64,000 nt of DNA from Haemaphysalis longicornis (Eukaryota > Arthropoda > Arachnida > Ixodida > Ixodidae), in assembly GCA_013339765.2 (NCBI GenBank), contig CM023457.1, positions 44,008,144 through 44,072,143 of the forward strand, written 5' to 3'. Positions 40,846 to 52,214 of this stretch are shown piece by piece. Position 1 is the first letter of the stretch. Each line of letters opens with the position of its first letter. The notes beneath the pieces are model-generated. The model was given only the letters and a program-made list of their open reading frames with translations, was not told the origin of the DNA and did not search any database. A program made the translations under genes and the position numbers.

Positions 40846-43695
40846 ATGCCTTCAGTACCCAGCATTTGTGGAGCACCTGCCCACGGCGGTGGTCACAATA
40901 GCGAAACAGCACACGGAGCAAAAATTCCCTCGGTCCGCACAGGCAGCCATTGGAACTGTATCCTGGCAACATTCAACGCATGCATTATGTTAAGTGAGGG
41001 AAGCTTTCCTGCTCTACTAAAGAAGCTCTCTAACATTAAGTGGAATATTATAGGGTTACGGGAAGGTAGGAGGACCCGGTAAGGCGTCATGGACCTTCGC
41101 GAGTGACCATATTTATGGTACAGGGGACTTCAAGTGAAGAAAGAACACACAGTGGAATTTTTGATAAACAGTGAAATAGCGGAAAACGTGGAGTTTTTCA
41201 GGATTGACGAAAGAGTCGCGGTGTTTGTTATCAAGCTAAAGCGATTGAGGTTAAAGATAGTACAGGCCTATGCGCCAACTACCAGCAGTGATGATAAAAC
41301 CGTAGACAGCTTCTACAAGGACGTTCAATCAGCAATGAAGAAGGCAACAAAGCGGTTGGCGATTGTGACGGGAGACTATAACGCAAAATTCGGATAGAAG
41401 CAAATGGTAGAAAGGTCACTAGGAAACTTCTGAATTAGACAATCGCTAGAGCCAGGGAAATGAACTGATGCCATTTTCAAAGAGAAAAACCCTGATGTCG
41501 ATGAACTTCATTCGTCTACAAACGAAAGAATACGAAATGAACATGAAAAAGTCACGATGATACAACAAAAATCGAAATTGACTTAATTTTAAGTGACAAC
41601 GGGTGTATTGTTCAAGACTAGAGGGGCTAAGTAAGATTTCGAGCAGCGATCATAGGATGCTTAGATGCAGCCTGAGGTTTATTCTCAGAAGGGAAAGAAG
41701 GAAACTTGTCGAAAACTAAGAAACCCCGCATGGAGTGAGTCAGAGCCAGATCGCAGGAGTTTAAAACAACTTTTTAAGACAAATTCGCGGTTCTGAAATA
41801 GCAGAATGTGGTAAGTGTATTCAGATTAAATTACAACCTAACATAGCCATTCAGTAAATCAGCAGCAGCTGTGGTAGACGCAACATTTAGTGAATCAGCT
41901 GGAAAAATACCAAGAAAACTAAGGAACTGATTGCCAAAAATGTGAAGTATGGCGGAACAGAACGAATTAGCCGAGCTGTAGAACTGATAACAGACGTGAC
42001 ACAAACTAAATTAGTGCACAGTAACATGGCAGTCATTGAGGAAACACTTGAAGTCGGCGGAAGCTTCAAATTAACTAAGAGAAAGCTAGCCATCGGCAAA
42101 GAGAGGAGGTACGCACTCAGAGGTAATATTCCGCATAACATGGACGCGATATAACATTGACGCTAGACATCTGCAAGCTCAACTTACGATGCTTTCTAGC
42201 AACTAAAGAGAAGTTGTAAGAGCTCTCAATGTTTTGAAAGTATGAAAATCTGCAGGTGACGACGAATAATCGTGGATGTTTGCTAAGAGGGAGGAGGTAT
42301 TATAGTGTAAAAGCCTTGCTGTATTAGTTTCGGAATGCTTGAAGACTCAAACAGCGCACATAGATTGGATAAAAACGCCAACATTATTCTGATTCATAAG
42401 AAGGGAGACCCCAAGACCTGAAGAATTACAGACCCATCAGCCTGCTCTCAGGTGTTTACAAGTTGCTTACCAAAGTTATAGTTATCCGACTTGATTTCCA
42501 ACAACCCAGACAGCAGGCTGGATTTTGAAAAAGGGTACTCAACCATGGATCACATCGATGTCGTGAATCAAATGATAGAAAAATAGACAGAGTAAACTAA
42601 ACACATTTTCATTAGACTTGTAGATTATGAGAAAGCGCTTCATTCCGTAGTCACCGAAGCCCTGCTATAAGCACCAGAAGACCAGGGAATAAATGAAACC
42701 TGCATAAGACTTCTTGAAGACATATATAATAAATTCATGGACAGGATAACCCTCCACAAGCAAAGCGACAAATTTCCGATCCTAAAGCGAGCAAGCTAGG
42801 GAGATCTCATCTCGCCAAAACTATACACAGCATGTCTTAATGGGAAATTTAAAAGCTTGGAGGAAAACATGGGATTAAAAATAACGGGGAATACTAAAGC
42901 CATTTGAGTTTTGCCGGCGAAGAAGTCCTGCTGAGTGAGACTGCAGAACAAATGCAACCAATGCTTGAGGAACTTCAAATAGAAAGCACGGCCTTCAAGC
43001 CTAAAATAAATATGAATAAATGTAATGTAATGAGGAATAAGCATGCCCAGAAAGGTCCTCTCCAGCTTAGGAAACGAAACACTACAAGAATGAAAAGAAT
43101 ATCGCTTCCACAGACTGAGAGTGCTGACCTCAACCACGACCGAGAAATCCAGCATAGAATAGGCACGGCTTGCGAAGCACTCGGCAAGCGATCACAAATA
43201 ATTAAAATAAGCTACCTTTGTCACGCAATAAATAATCTGCAACCAGTGCAAACTTCCGGTGAAGACATACGTAGCTCAGAACTTGGCGCCTTACTAAACA
43301 ACTAGAAAGGAAACTTAGGCGACCTGAACGGCCCATGGAACGAATGATGTTAGGAATAACGCTCAGGCACAGGAAACGAGTTACCTGGATCAGAGAACAA
43401 CCTATAGTAGGGGATATCGTAGTTCAGGTACAGAAAAAGAAATTTGTTGCATCTGGCCATATAGTGAGACAAACCGACAACCTGTGGGCGATTAGGTTAA
43501 CAAAGTGAACACGAAGGGAAGGGTCTAAAAGAAGGAGAAGGCCATTAACTCGATGGGGAGATGAAATCAAGAAACTAAGTGGTAAACTGTGGACTCCATC
43601 AGCGCAGGACCGGAGTGGTTGCAAGTCAATGGGAGACGCCTTGGTCCTGCTGTAAACCTGAGTATGCTGATCATGATGATGATGATGATGATAAT
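40846..43695 (+). mobile_element. RTE-type LINE A, near full length but inactive
   Basis: Plus-strand order is complete: endonuclease start (LATFNA...LSNIKWNIIGLRE, 40.96-41.06 kb), endonuclease core (IVQAYAPTTSSDDKTVDSFY ... IVTGDYNAKFG, to 41.40 kb), RT entry (LKNYRPISLLSGVYKLLTKV, near 42.45 kb), RT block with YEKALHSV (42.63 kb), and C-terminal text (NDR/HRKRVTWIREQ, GHIVRQTDN, to 43.6 kb). It ends in a GAT microsatellite tail (43668-43695), the hallmark of RTE 3' ends. Many stops and frameshifts break it. Confidence 0.85.
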
Positions 43696-44063
43696 AATGA
43701 TTATAAATTTAAAATACGAATACAAATTTGGGCCACTTCAGTATTACACAAAATAGACACGACGATGGGCGTTAACAATGGATATTATGAAGTAGAGGAC
43801 ATAACTAAAAGAAAATAGTACGATGGATATAAAGTCACACAATCTTCACCGACCGGGCCGGATAATGCATCTGTTGTCGGTGGCGATTTGAGTACGTATA
43901 AATACTGCCGCCGATTTAGCACATGCCGCCCGAGGACAATCACGGTGATTCAAGACACGGGAGGTACGTTGGAGTCCTCCAGGGCGCAGGTCGCCGAAGG
44001 TGGTGCTTGCACGGATGGAAGCAGTTGTCACATCACGACGCCCAAATGTAACTAATTCATGGA
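43696..44063. repeat. Left arm of the flank inverted repeat
   Basis: From LINE A's tail to GTAACTAATT the sequence is homologous, in reverse, to 45190-45555. The last 230 bp are about 80 percent identical by eye (CCGACCGGGCCGGAT, GCCCGAGGAC, TCACGGTGATTCAAGACA, CAGTTGTCACATCAC). It contains a TATAAATA at 43897. Confidence 0.75.
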
Positions 44064-44552
44064 AACGCGGGTTCTCTTTTTATAACCGTGCTTCCGCGGA
44101 GAGAGAAAGAACAACACAGAAAGTGCCCGCCGCCCTCGCGCGCAAAGCTTCCCTTCTCCCTTGCAGAATTATCGGCGGTTCTGTACACTGGTATTGCTAC
44201 ACCCGCCTCGCGAAAATCCTGGAAGCTTCGATTAACGCTGAGCGGCGGGTGTATTATTTTAGTTATTTTCTTGCTGGTGAGCCGGCCACTGGGTTGAGTC
44301 ATTGATACTTTGCACGGGAAGGTTGCATGGTTTTCCCGGGCGACTAGAACGAGAATGGACGTTTTTCAAGTACCGGTCCTTCAAGCGGCGGCCACTGTGA
44401 ACTAAACATGGCAGTAAGGCACGCCCGCAAGAAAGTCCCTCTTTCGGAAACTCGTACACAAAATACCCTGCTCTTGCATTCCCTACCGCGTATTCATCCG
44501 CCAACTACACCTTTCACATGAATGTCAGGGAAGGTGGGGCACCATTTTTTTA

Positions 44553-45087
44553 CTTTTTTAGATGCGACGCTGACAGCATCTCTTGTCGTCGGCCCTGTCC
44601 TTCCTGCGTGCGTCCGTCGTCGTCGGCGTCCGCACTCTCCTCCGCCAACCCCCTCTCCTCTCCGATAGCGAACACTCTCTCGCGAGGGGCATTCGATTGG
44701 ATTCGATTGGCTTGGCTTGGCTTGGCTTGGATTGAATTGGATTTGGATTGGATTAAAGTGGATTGTGTTGCGTCATAGCCGCGGCAGACGCACTGGCGCC
44801 GGCGCGTGCCCAGGTGAGAGCGAACACTCTCTCTCAACATCTGCGGGTGTGCGGCCCAGCGCACTCTCACTCCGCCTGGTGGGCGGCGCTGCGCGCGGTG
44901 GTGCGTATGTGCAGTACTCTCTCTGCCCGCGGTCTCGTCTTCTTCGGGCGCGCTGCGCATATAACCGGTGTGCCGCTCTCCGGCGGTCTTTCGGTCGACG
45001 GTTGCTCTCCGCTTGCGCTTGAACCCCCCTCAGCGTCGCATCACACCAGGGTTCCCGCGAGGGGAGGTGGGGCGTGAATTTTTTTCA
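44553..45087 (-). mobile_element. GC-rich short element, longest copy
   Basis: Exact 13-bp inverted repeats GATGCGACGCTGA (44561-44573) and TCAGCGTCGCATC (45029-45041) lie near the ends. Read on the minus strand it starts CCCACCTCCCCTCGCGGGAA and ends GCATCTAAAAAA. It carries both the CCAAT tandem (44690-44765, as at 13.9 kb) and the GCAGATGTTGAGAGAG module (as at 20.8 kb). It therefore looks like the fullest form, from which the other copies are deletions. Confidence 0.75.
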
Positions 45088-45189
45088 TTTTGTTCCTCTC
45101 TCACTGGCAGGCATGGGCTCGCGGCGTGTTCAGCCTCAAACGTCTTTGCCCTTTTCCACAGAAATACTTTTTTGTGTTCACGCACGAAA

Positions 45190-45555
45190 AAATTAGTTAC
45201 GTTTGAGCGTAGTGATGTGACAACTGATTCCGGCCGTGTGTGCGCCACCGTCCGCGACCCGCGCCCTTGAAGACTCCAGCGTACTCCCTTGTCTTGAATC
45301 ACCGTGATCGTCCTCGGGCGGCTTGTCCTGCGTCGACGACAGTCTTCATAGGTAACGAAATTGCTTCCGGCAGTGGTGCATCATCCGGCCCGGTCGGTGA
45401 GATTGTGCGACTTTGTCGCTCATATACATTTCATCGATTTGTTTCAGTTAACTGCTTTACTTCGTAATATGCGTTGTTAACACTCCTCGTTGTACCTTTT
45501 CGCCTAACATTAACCGGCTCACACTTGTATTTGTTTTTTCATGTTTACATTCAAC
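45190..45555. repeat. Right arm of the flank inverted repeat
   Basis: Reverse complement of the left arm, reaching from AATTAGTTAC to LINE B's tail. The homology includes GTTAACAACGCATATTACGA next to the LINE tails on both sides, so it covers the whole interval between the LINEs and the core. Confidence 0.75.
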
Positions 45556-48070
45556 ATCATCTTCATCATCATCATAATCAGCCTACTCAGTTCCATTGCA
45601 TGACGAAGGCCTCGTCCATCGACCTTTAACCCTTCCGGCCCTGCGCTGCTCGAGTACACAGTTTACCCTCTAATTTCTTTATTTTTTCCCTCCATCGTGC
45701 TATTGCATTACCCTTTTCTATATCTATCACTTGGTATCCATTCTGTTAGCATAATCATCCACCAGTTGCCGGTTCGTCTCACTATATGTTCAGCCGATGT
45801 CCATTTCTTTTTATATTTCTGAACTATGATATAGTCTATTCCTTTTTGTTTTCTTGATCCAGGTAGCTCGTTTCTTGTCCATGAGTGTTCATCCTAACAT
45901 TATTAGTTCCATGGCCCGTTGATCCGAGCTAATTTCTTTCTAGTTGTTTAGTAAAGCACCAAGTTTGAACTCCGTGTGTCATCACTGGCAATATGCACTA
46001 GTTGTTATTTGTTTTCAGTTGCAGATGTAGCTGAATTATCATTATGTGGCAGTTTTAGCCGTGCGCTCCGCAGCCGTTACCCATTCTGCGTCAGATTCGT
46101 TTCTCGTGGTTGGCGTCAGCAATGACCATATGGCTGAGGTAGTTATATTCTGTTACTTCTTCTGGCGTTTCATTTCCTTAGCTGAAGAAGTTGTTCTGGG
46201 CATGCTTATTCCTCAACGCTTTAGATTTATTCATGTTTATTTTTAGCCCCAAGTTCATGCTTTTTATTGTAGTTCCTCAAATATTGTTTCTATGTGTTGT
46301 GCGTCTCACTCAGCAAGCCTGCGTCGTCCGCAAACATCCAATGGCTCAAGTATTCCCCGCTGATCAGCTTTTTAAATACCCCATTCAGAGATGCTGTCAA
46401 TAGTTTTGGAGGGAGCGTATCTTGTTACTCTCTTTCGGATGGGAAATTTGTCACTTTGCTTGTGGAGGCTTCTACTGCCCCTGAATTTTTATATATGTTT
46501 TCTAGAAGCCTTATGCGGGTTCCTCTATCCGCTGGTTTTGTAGTGCTCTTAAAACGGCTGCGATGAGTACCGAATCAAACGCTTTTTTATAGTCTACAAA
46601 TGCAATGTAAAGAGGATTAGTGGGCTCTGTGATGTTTGTATCCCTTGGTTGAGGCATTGATGTGATCCATGGTTGAATACCCTTTCCTACATCCATCCTG
46701 ATCCCTGGGTTGATGGGAATTCAGGCTGCCCCTATGCGGGTATTTATAACTTTGGTTCGCAACTTGTAAATAATTTAGAGTAGGCTGATACGTCTGTAAT
46801 TCTTGCGGTCCTTAGGATCTCCCTTTAAGAATCAGAATAATGTAGGTGTTTTTCCATGCTATGGGCAAATTTTCCGTCTTAGTGTATTCCGAAAATAGTA
46901 CAGCAAGCTTTTCCAATAAAATATCCTCTCCCTTCCTCAAAAGGTTTAAGGTTATGCGGCCATCACCTGCAGCATGTCCTATTTTTATGCCTTGGACAGG
47001 TTTTCCAACTATCTCTTTAGTTACTAATGGCACGTCGCAAGTTGAGCTAGTATTCTCAGTAGTTTCCACTGGTCTGCCGTGGGTGGTATACAGCCCGTTG
47101 TAGAATCGTTCTGCCACCTTAATTATCTCGTCCAAGGTGTTCCTAATGTTTCCTTGCTCATCTCTGAGTGCGTAGATCCTGTTTTTGCCGAAGGCTAGAA
47201 TTCTCTTATTTGTTTTCAAGCTTGCCTCTAATTGCAGCCTTTCCTCGATCCCTGCCATGGCATTTCCACGAATTCCTTTTGTTTTGTTTCTTTCTTGTCA
47301 GTTTTGACAACTTGTTTAAATCAATCCGATCCACCGTAATTGGTCATTTTATGTTCGTACGTTTGACCATTACTTCGTTAATTTTTTTGTAAGTTTTCCA
47401 GTTTCTTCTCTACTTGTTGCTCCTCGCACACCTGCTGCTGGTACACTGAGTGCAGATGTTAGGTTGTCGTTGCGCCTGTCTACACTGACCTCGTTCTGCT
47501 CGTTCAAAAGCCAGACTTTGTTTTGAAGAAACATTTTAAACCACTGCTATCTGGCTCTGACTGACTCTATGCGGCGTTTCTAAGTTTTCAAGAGTTTCGT
47601 TCTTTCCCGCCTAAGATTCAGCCTTATCTTGCATTTACAATCCTGTGATCGCTGCTCCGAATCCTACTTAGCACCTTCAGTCATGCACGCTACCCGGGTT
47701 GTCAGATATAGTGAAGTCCGTTTCGGTTTTGGTTATACCTTCGGCAATTTTTAATGTCTATTTCCAATTCTATCGTTTGTAGAAGAGTGTGTTCATTAAC
47801 CTCAGGGTGTTTCTCCCTGCAAATCCCGCTAGTGCATCTCCTCGACTGTTGTGATATTCTATTTCGAATTTTCCCACTGGCCTTTCTCCCATTTGCTTCG
47901 GGGCGACGTTTGCGATAAACTATTCCATCACAATCGTTAACGGCGTTGTTGCCTTCTTCACTGCTTATTCGACGTCCTCATCGAACGTGTCTACGACTTC
48001 ATCATCATAGCTGGGTGATGGCGCATAGAATGTACAACGTTTAACCTGTATCGCTTGTTTACCTTGTCAC
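45556..48070 (-). mobile_element. RTE-type LINE B, inverted relative of LINE A
   Basis: On the minus strand: endonuclease piece (TFYAPSPSYDDEVVDTFDED, near 48.0 kb), a long open piece (ERLQLEASLKTNKRILAFGK ... VAERFYNGLYTT ... NLPIAWKNTYIILILKG, 47.26-46.81 kb), RT block LYIAFVDYKKAFDSV (46.57 kb), and a GAT-type tail at 45556-45575. It is broken by stops and by a deletion in the fingers region. The RT block keeps a better frame than LINE A. Confidence 0.82.
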
Positions 48071-50740
48071 AAAAGCAGCGACTTTCTCAGTAATGCTAAA
48101 AAACGTCTCCACAGTGGTACGATGCCCACTGTGGTACTATTCAATGAATTCAATACACTATTCAATACAATACTAATGAATTCAATACACGGGGTGGTTA
48201 AAACAGGGACACGGTGTACTCACCAGGCGTATATGCTCCTTCATGTTCTAAAAATGGAAGTAATGGAGAGAAGGACAACAATGTAGCATGGCAGGGAGTT
48301 TGGCACAATTGTACATTTTATACCAGCAGTCAGGGGTTGCACTGTGAACTCAACATGGTTGTCGAGATCGCGAAATATTAGCACCACCTGATGGAGCGCG
48401 CAGTTCCTACCCAGCAAACCACTGGCACGCTGGCTCTCATTTTCGCCGGATGCTGTAGACAGGTGGTTATATGTCTATAAAGCCGGTCATGATTCAACCA
48501 CGGTCTATTTTTTTGTTCGTTTTTTGGGCGTGGTAGTGAGGTTAATATTTTTGTTTTTGTTTGTTTTTTACTATAATTTGCATTGTTTCTTTTTTGTATT
48601 TTCTGTTTTTCAGTCCCGTTTGACCAACTGTGTTGATTTACTCGAATGTCTTCGCTGTCTTCGAATTTACTCGCTGTCTTCGAATGTGAAGAGCTAAAAG
48701 GCATCAGTGCTCTTTTTGTCCGGGGTGGAAAAAACCAGCTGGTGCGGTCCTTCTAAAACTGTATTTTAATATCTAGAAACTTCAACGCACCGTTTAACAG
48801 TTTAACGGTAGTTCGTGTATGAAATTTAAGCCTTTGCCATGTAGTACAAAGGAGGATTAAATCTGGTTAATTACTTGTGCACGCATCGTTATTCCGTCCC
48901 AAATCGTTAAATATGACAAGAAAGTCGTCAACATATCTAAACACCTTACGGACAATTCCTCCTTCGAAGCCGCTTTCCAACGCAGAACGTTATACGATCG
49001 ATCTGTTTTTGCGATTTTTAATTGTGTTTCCCTTGCTTTCTTCTGACATTTTTAGTTATATCCTCATTTCGTGGAAATTTTGTATAAGATGTGCTCTTTT
49101 GTTTTGCAACGTTTGTATTTTATTATTTCCTGTAGTTTCACATTTTCAGGTTTTTAAAGTTACGCAGTGGAATCTCGTCAAACCATACTCGTAGTAAGTC
49201 GCAGTTTCTTTTTATAAGTAGTTAAACCGAGTCCCCGACTAGGTTTTCCTTCATTCTAATTCATTCGGATAAACCGTAGTACCCGTTCGTTTGTACTTTC
49301 TTCGCGTATTCGAAGAAATTCTATTCGAAGAAAATGTATTTCACTGTATTCGAACTATTATTTGCATTTATACTTTTTATAACAAATAAAGGATGCCTTA
49401 ATTCCCTCAATTTTAATTTTTCGTCCGAATACAGGGCGTTGAATGGTTAAGCCTGGGGCGTTATAAAAACGTCAGCAAGTTCGGGAAGCTCGGGTAGGCA
49501 GAAAATTGCCCACAAACACATGGTGAGCTGGCTTCTTGCTCGATGAATATTCACAATTCTCTAATGGTCCGACTTAACGCCTGCATACTTTCCCCGATTC
49601 GCAACCCGGAACCCGAAGCCGTGTTTGTCTCATTCCAGGGCATTATCGTATTGACGTAGAATGTATTATTGTGAGACAGCTAAGAAATACAATCTGCGCA
49701 ATGTCATGTCCGTATCGGAGACTTGTTGCAGTTGGTTGACACTCGAGGTGCTGTCAAAGGCATTTATAAGGATCTGCTCACCGAGTGCATAAGCTTCCAT
49801 GGGATCTGAAAATGTAAAAAGAGGAGGAAAACAGTACAGTGGTCAGGCATAAGCGTGGATTATGGATAGGGGAAATGGCGGAAGTAACATTACGGCACTG
49901 ACACATCATATGCGCTCTTCGGCTGTCTGGGTGGGCCGCGCACTTCTCTCTGCCTGTCCCCCCCCCCCCCCCAATGAAAAAATATATTCCAGGGGTGGGC
50001 AGTGCAGATCGTATGAAGGTACTAGCTTAGACCATCATGAAGTAATGACTGCCGATGATTGCCTGCGCGTCGCAGGCCACGCAGCAACCATATGACTGCT
50101 ATGAGTACCCCTGACATAGCGATCAACCATTTTAAATGTCACTGGGAAAACCACAAAACAATCAAAAATAATGTAGAGTACGACGTCATCCAGATGTTTA
50201 CTTTTGTTTGAATACTTTTCATGGCCTGTTTTTTTTTTATTTTTATTGTTCTGTTTTTTATGGTTCTCCTGGCATAGTAGCCCATTCTTTCTTATGAAGA
50301 GGGCTCCGACCTCCCACCAACCCCCTCCGATGAAGCGCAATCCTGCGCACTCTGCCGTACTTAAGACTTTAAGGTACGGCAGCTATTCGGCACCGCTGAT
50401 AAATTCATTTGGGGTCCATTTCAATAACGGGTGGCATTTGGAAAAAAAGCTCTGCTGGGGATTTCCGAGCTGTCAACTTACAGGCGATGTCCTGGTGCGC
50501 TTGTTGCACTTGTTGTGGCGCTTGTTCTCGCGCTTGTTTTTGGACCCATTGCTCGGGCAGACCTGGAAAAGGCCGTAAACAATTTCTTCTGGTTGGAAGT
50601 GAGTTAACGATTGTCGCACTTTTGCCATTAACACCATTGTCGCGCTGCAGAACGGAGGCCTCATTCGATATGGGCGGCTTTAGCCGAATACCACACCTTG
50701 GTGGCCAAATCCCGTTTTCTTAAGGTGTGCTGTTTGTGTT
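48071..50740. other. Sequence upstream of LINE B
   Basis: AT-rich. It contains the candidate 24-nt first exon (49782-49805) and a run of 15 C (49958-49972). The open frames at 48.4-49.2 kb and 49.9-50.7 kb have no family likeness. Confidence 0.5.
49782..49805 (-). CDS. Candidate 24-nt first coding exon of the GH18-like gene
   Basis: A strong acceptor (a pyrimidine-rich run ending CAG) at 49806-49827 and a GTGAGC donor at 49781 enclose 24 nt with two ATGs. The second ATG reads Met-His-Ser and leaves in phase 0, which fits the cassette exons at 37.9 and 37.3 kb. The first ATG (Met-Glu-Ala-Tyr) leaves in phase 1 and fits only the alternative frame of the cassettes. The exon lies about 10 kb upstream of the nearest cassette and beyond the LINE pair, so membership rests only on splice signals and phase. 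It may be a chance match. Confidence 0.3.
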
Positions 50741-50741
50741 T

Positions 50742-51263
50742 TAAAGGGGCCATGAAGACGAAATACAGCTTTGCTCAGCTTGAATAAACTAGCTTTTGGT
50801 AACTCACGCAGCTCTATTCCACACACAAATTAAGTTTTTTTAACAGAAAAGGTGCAAATAGTATTCGAAAACGTCCACATTTCGTGATGCAGTGGTGTCG
50901 TATGGACAGGATTGGTATGATGTGGTTCCAGCACTACAAGCATATTTATCAGTGCGTTAAACACACGTTAGCGTACAAGTGATACGATCATACGCGACTA
51001 AGGGGCGCCACTACAACCGTCCAGTCATGTTTCTCGGCGGTGGCTTCGGTCGGTCGACGCCAATCGCACAAAACGATTTACTGAGACGTCAGACCGAAAT
51101 CGTTCGAAAGTGGCAGGGAAGTCACTGCTGCTTGATATCTCTTCATTATTGTGTTCCTTCTTTGTGTTAACTTTGAAATAAAATATGCAGCATTATTATT
51201 ATGGGCAAAAAAGTAGTCTTTTAATCACGCAAACTTGTGTTTTGTCTTCATGGCACCTTTAAA
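50742..51263. mobile_element. TTAA-flanked MITE-like element, copy 2
   Basis: Terminal inverted repeats TTTAAAGGGGCCATGAAGAC... and TTTAAAGGTGCCATGAAGAC... pair at about 25 of 28 positions. No coding capacity in about 520 bp. TTAA at both ends. Its right end is shared with the next element. Confidence 0.75.
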
Positions 51264-51740
51264 GGGGCCCTGAAAGGCGTTTGCGCTCACTAAATGAACT
51301 AGCGCAAGCGTTAGTTTGGGTGACTGACGTCACCTGGGCCAAGTACAACAGTTTTTTTTTCGTGCTGCCGAAAGCTCACACTTTCGTTCCAGAGTTTGTT
51401 GCCACATTCCCACCCTTTCCTGCCTGCGTTCGGGCTCCGCCATCTTCCTGCATGTACGTCATCCATTTTCCCATGTGCGTCACGTAGCAAGTCATTTTAT
51501 TCACATTTTGCTGCAATAATTGGCCCTATACACCAATATTATCTACCCATCTTTTAATGGAAGCATGCAGCGTATAACTCACCTGAAACACAACACACTT
51601 TTATTGGCGCTCTTTGGCCCTGAAATCCTTGCGCCATTGAGTCATTATCATCATAACGAAGCAAAAATCATGCAAATGCAAGGCTTTTTATCACACAAAC
51701 GGCTAAGAGAAGCGTCGTTTGTTCAGCACCAACGGGTCGC
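51260..51740. mobile_element. Second TTAAAGGGGCC element, abutting
   Basis: It begins TTTAAAGGGGCCCTGAAAGG exactly where the previous element ends. A weak partner end (CCATGGCACCTTGG) lies at 51738. The right border is uncertain. Confidence 0.45.
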
Positions 51741-52214
51741 CATGGCACCTTGGCTGCCGTCGCGACCCATTTGACACCTAGAGTACGTGCTTTCCTAGTG
51801 TTCGACACCTAACGTTTGACACCTAGTGAACGTGCTCACTGTAAAAAATTTTGAGGCGATTCTTCAGTCATTCGCTCAAATATTTAGACTCCCATATGTC
51901 CCAAGACATGTCGTTGCCGGAAACGCGTGGTGACAGGGTCATTCTCTTTCAGAGCCATGTTATGAATGTAGAATTCATCAGGAGAATAATAAAAAACGGC
52001 TCAAATGGAACGCAGGAAGTCAGACGGCCCTGTCCAAGAGCGATGCTGCGGCGCAGATTGTCGCAGTAGCAGACGATACCACCCCCGGATGTTCTTGCAG
52101 GCGTCACCTAACTAAGATGTGTCATGGGCACTCACTCGCGCGGGGCGACCACAAACGCGAAACGCGAGAGAATCGCGCGCAGGAGGAAAATACGATGTTT
52201 TAATTTGAAAAGAA

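Noticed and set aside
44550..45077. ORFs of 100-136 codons on both strands
   Set aside because: GC-rich element composition; no conserved text between copies in any frame.
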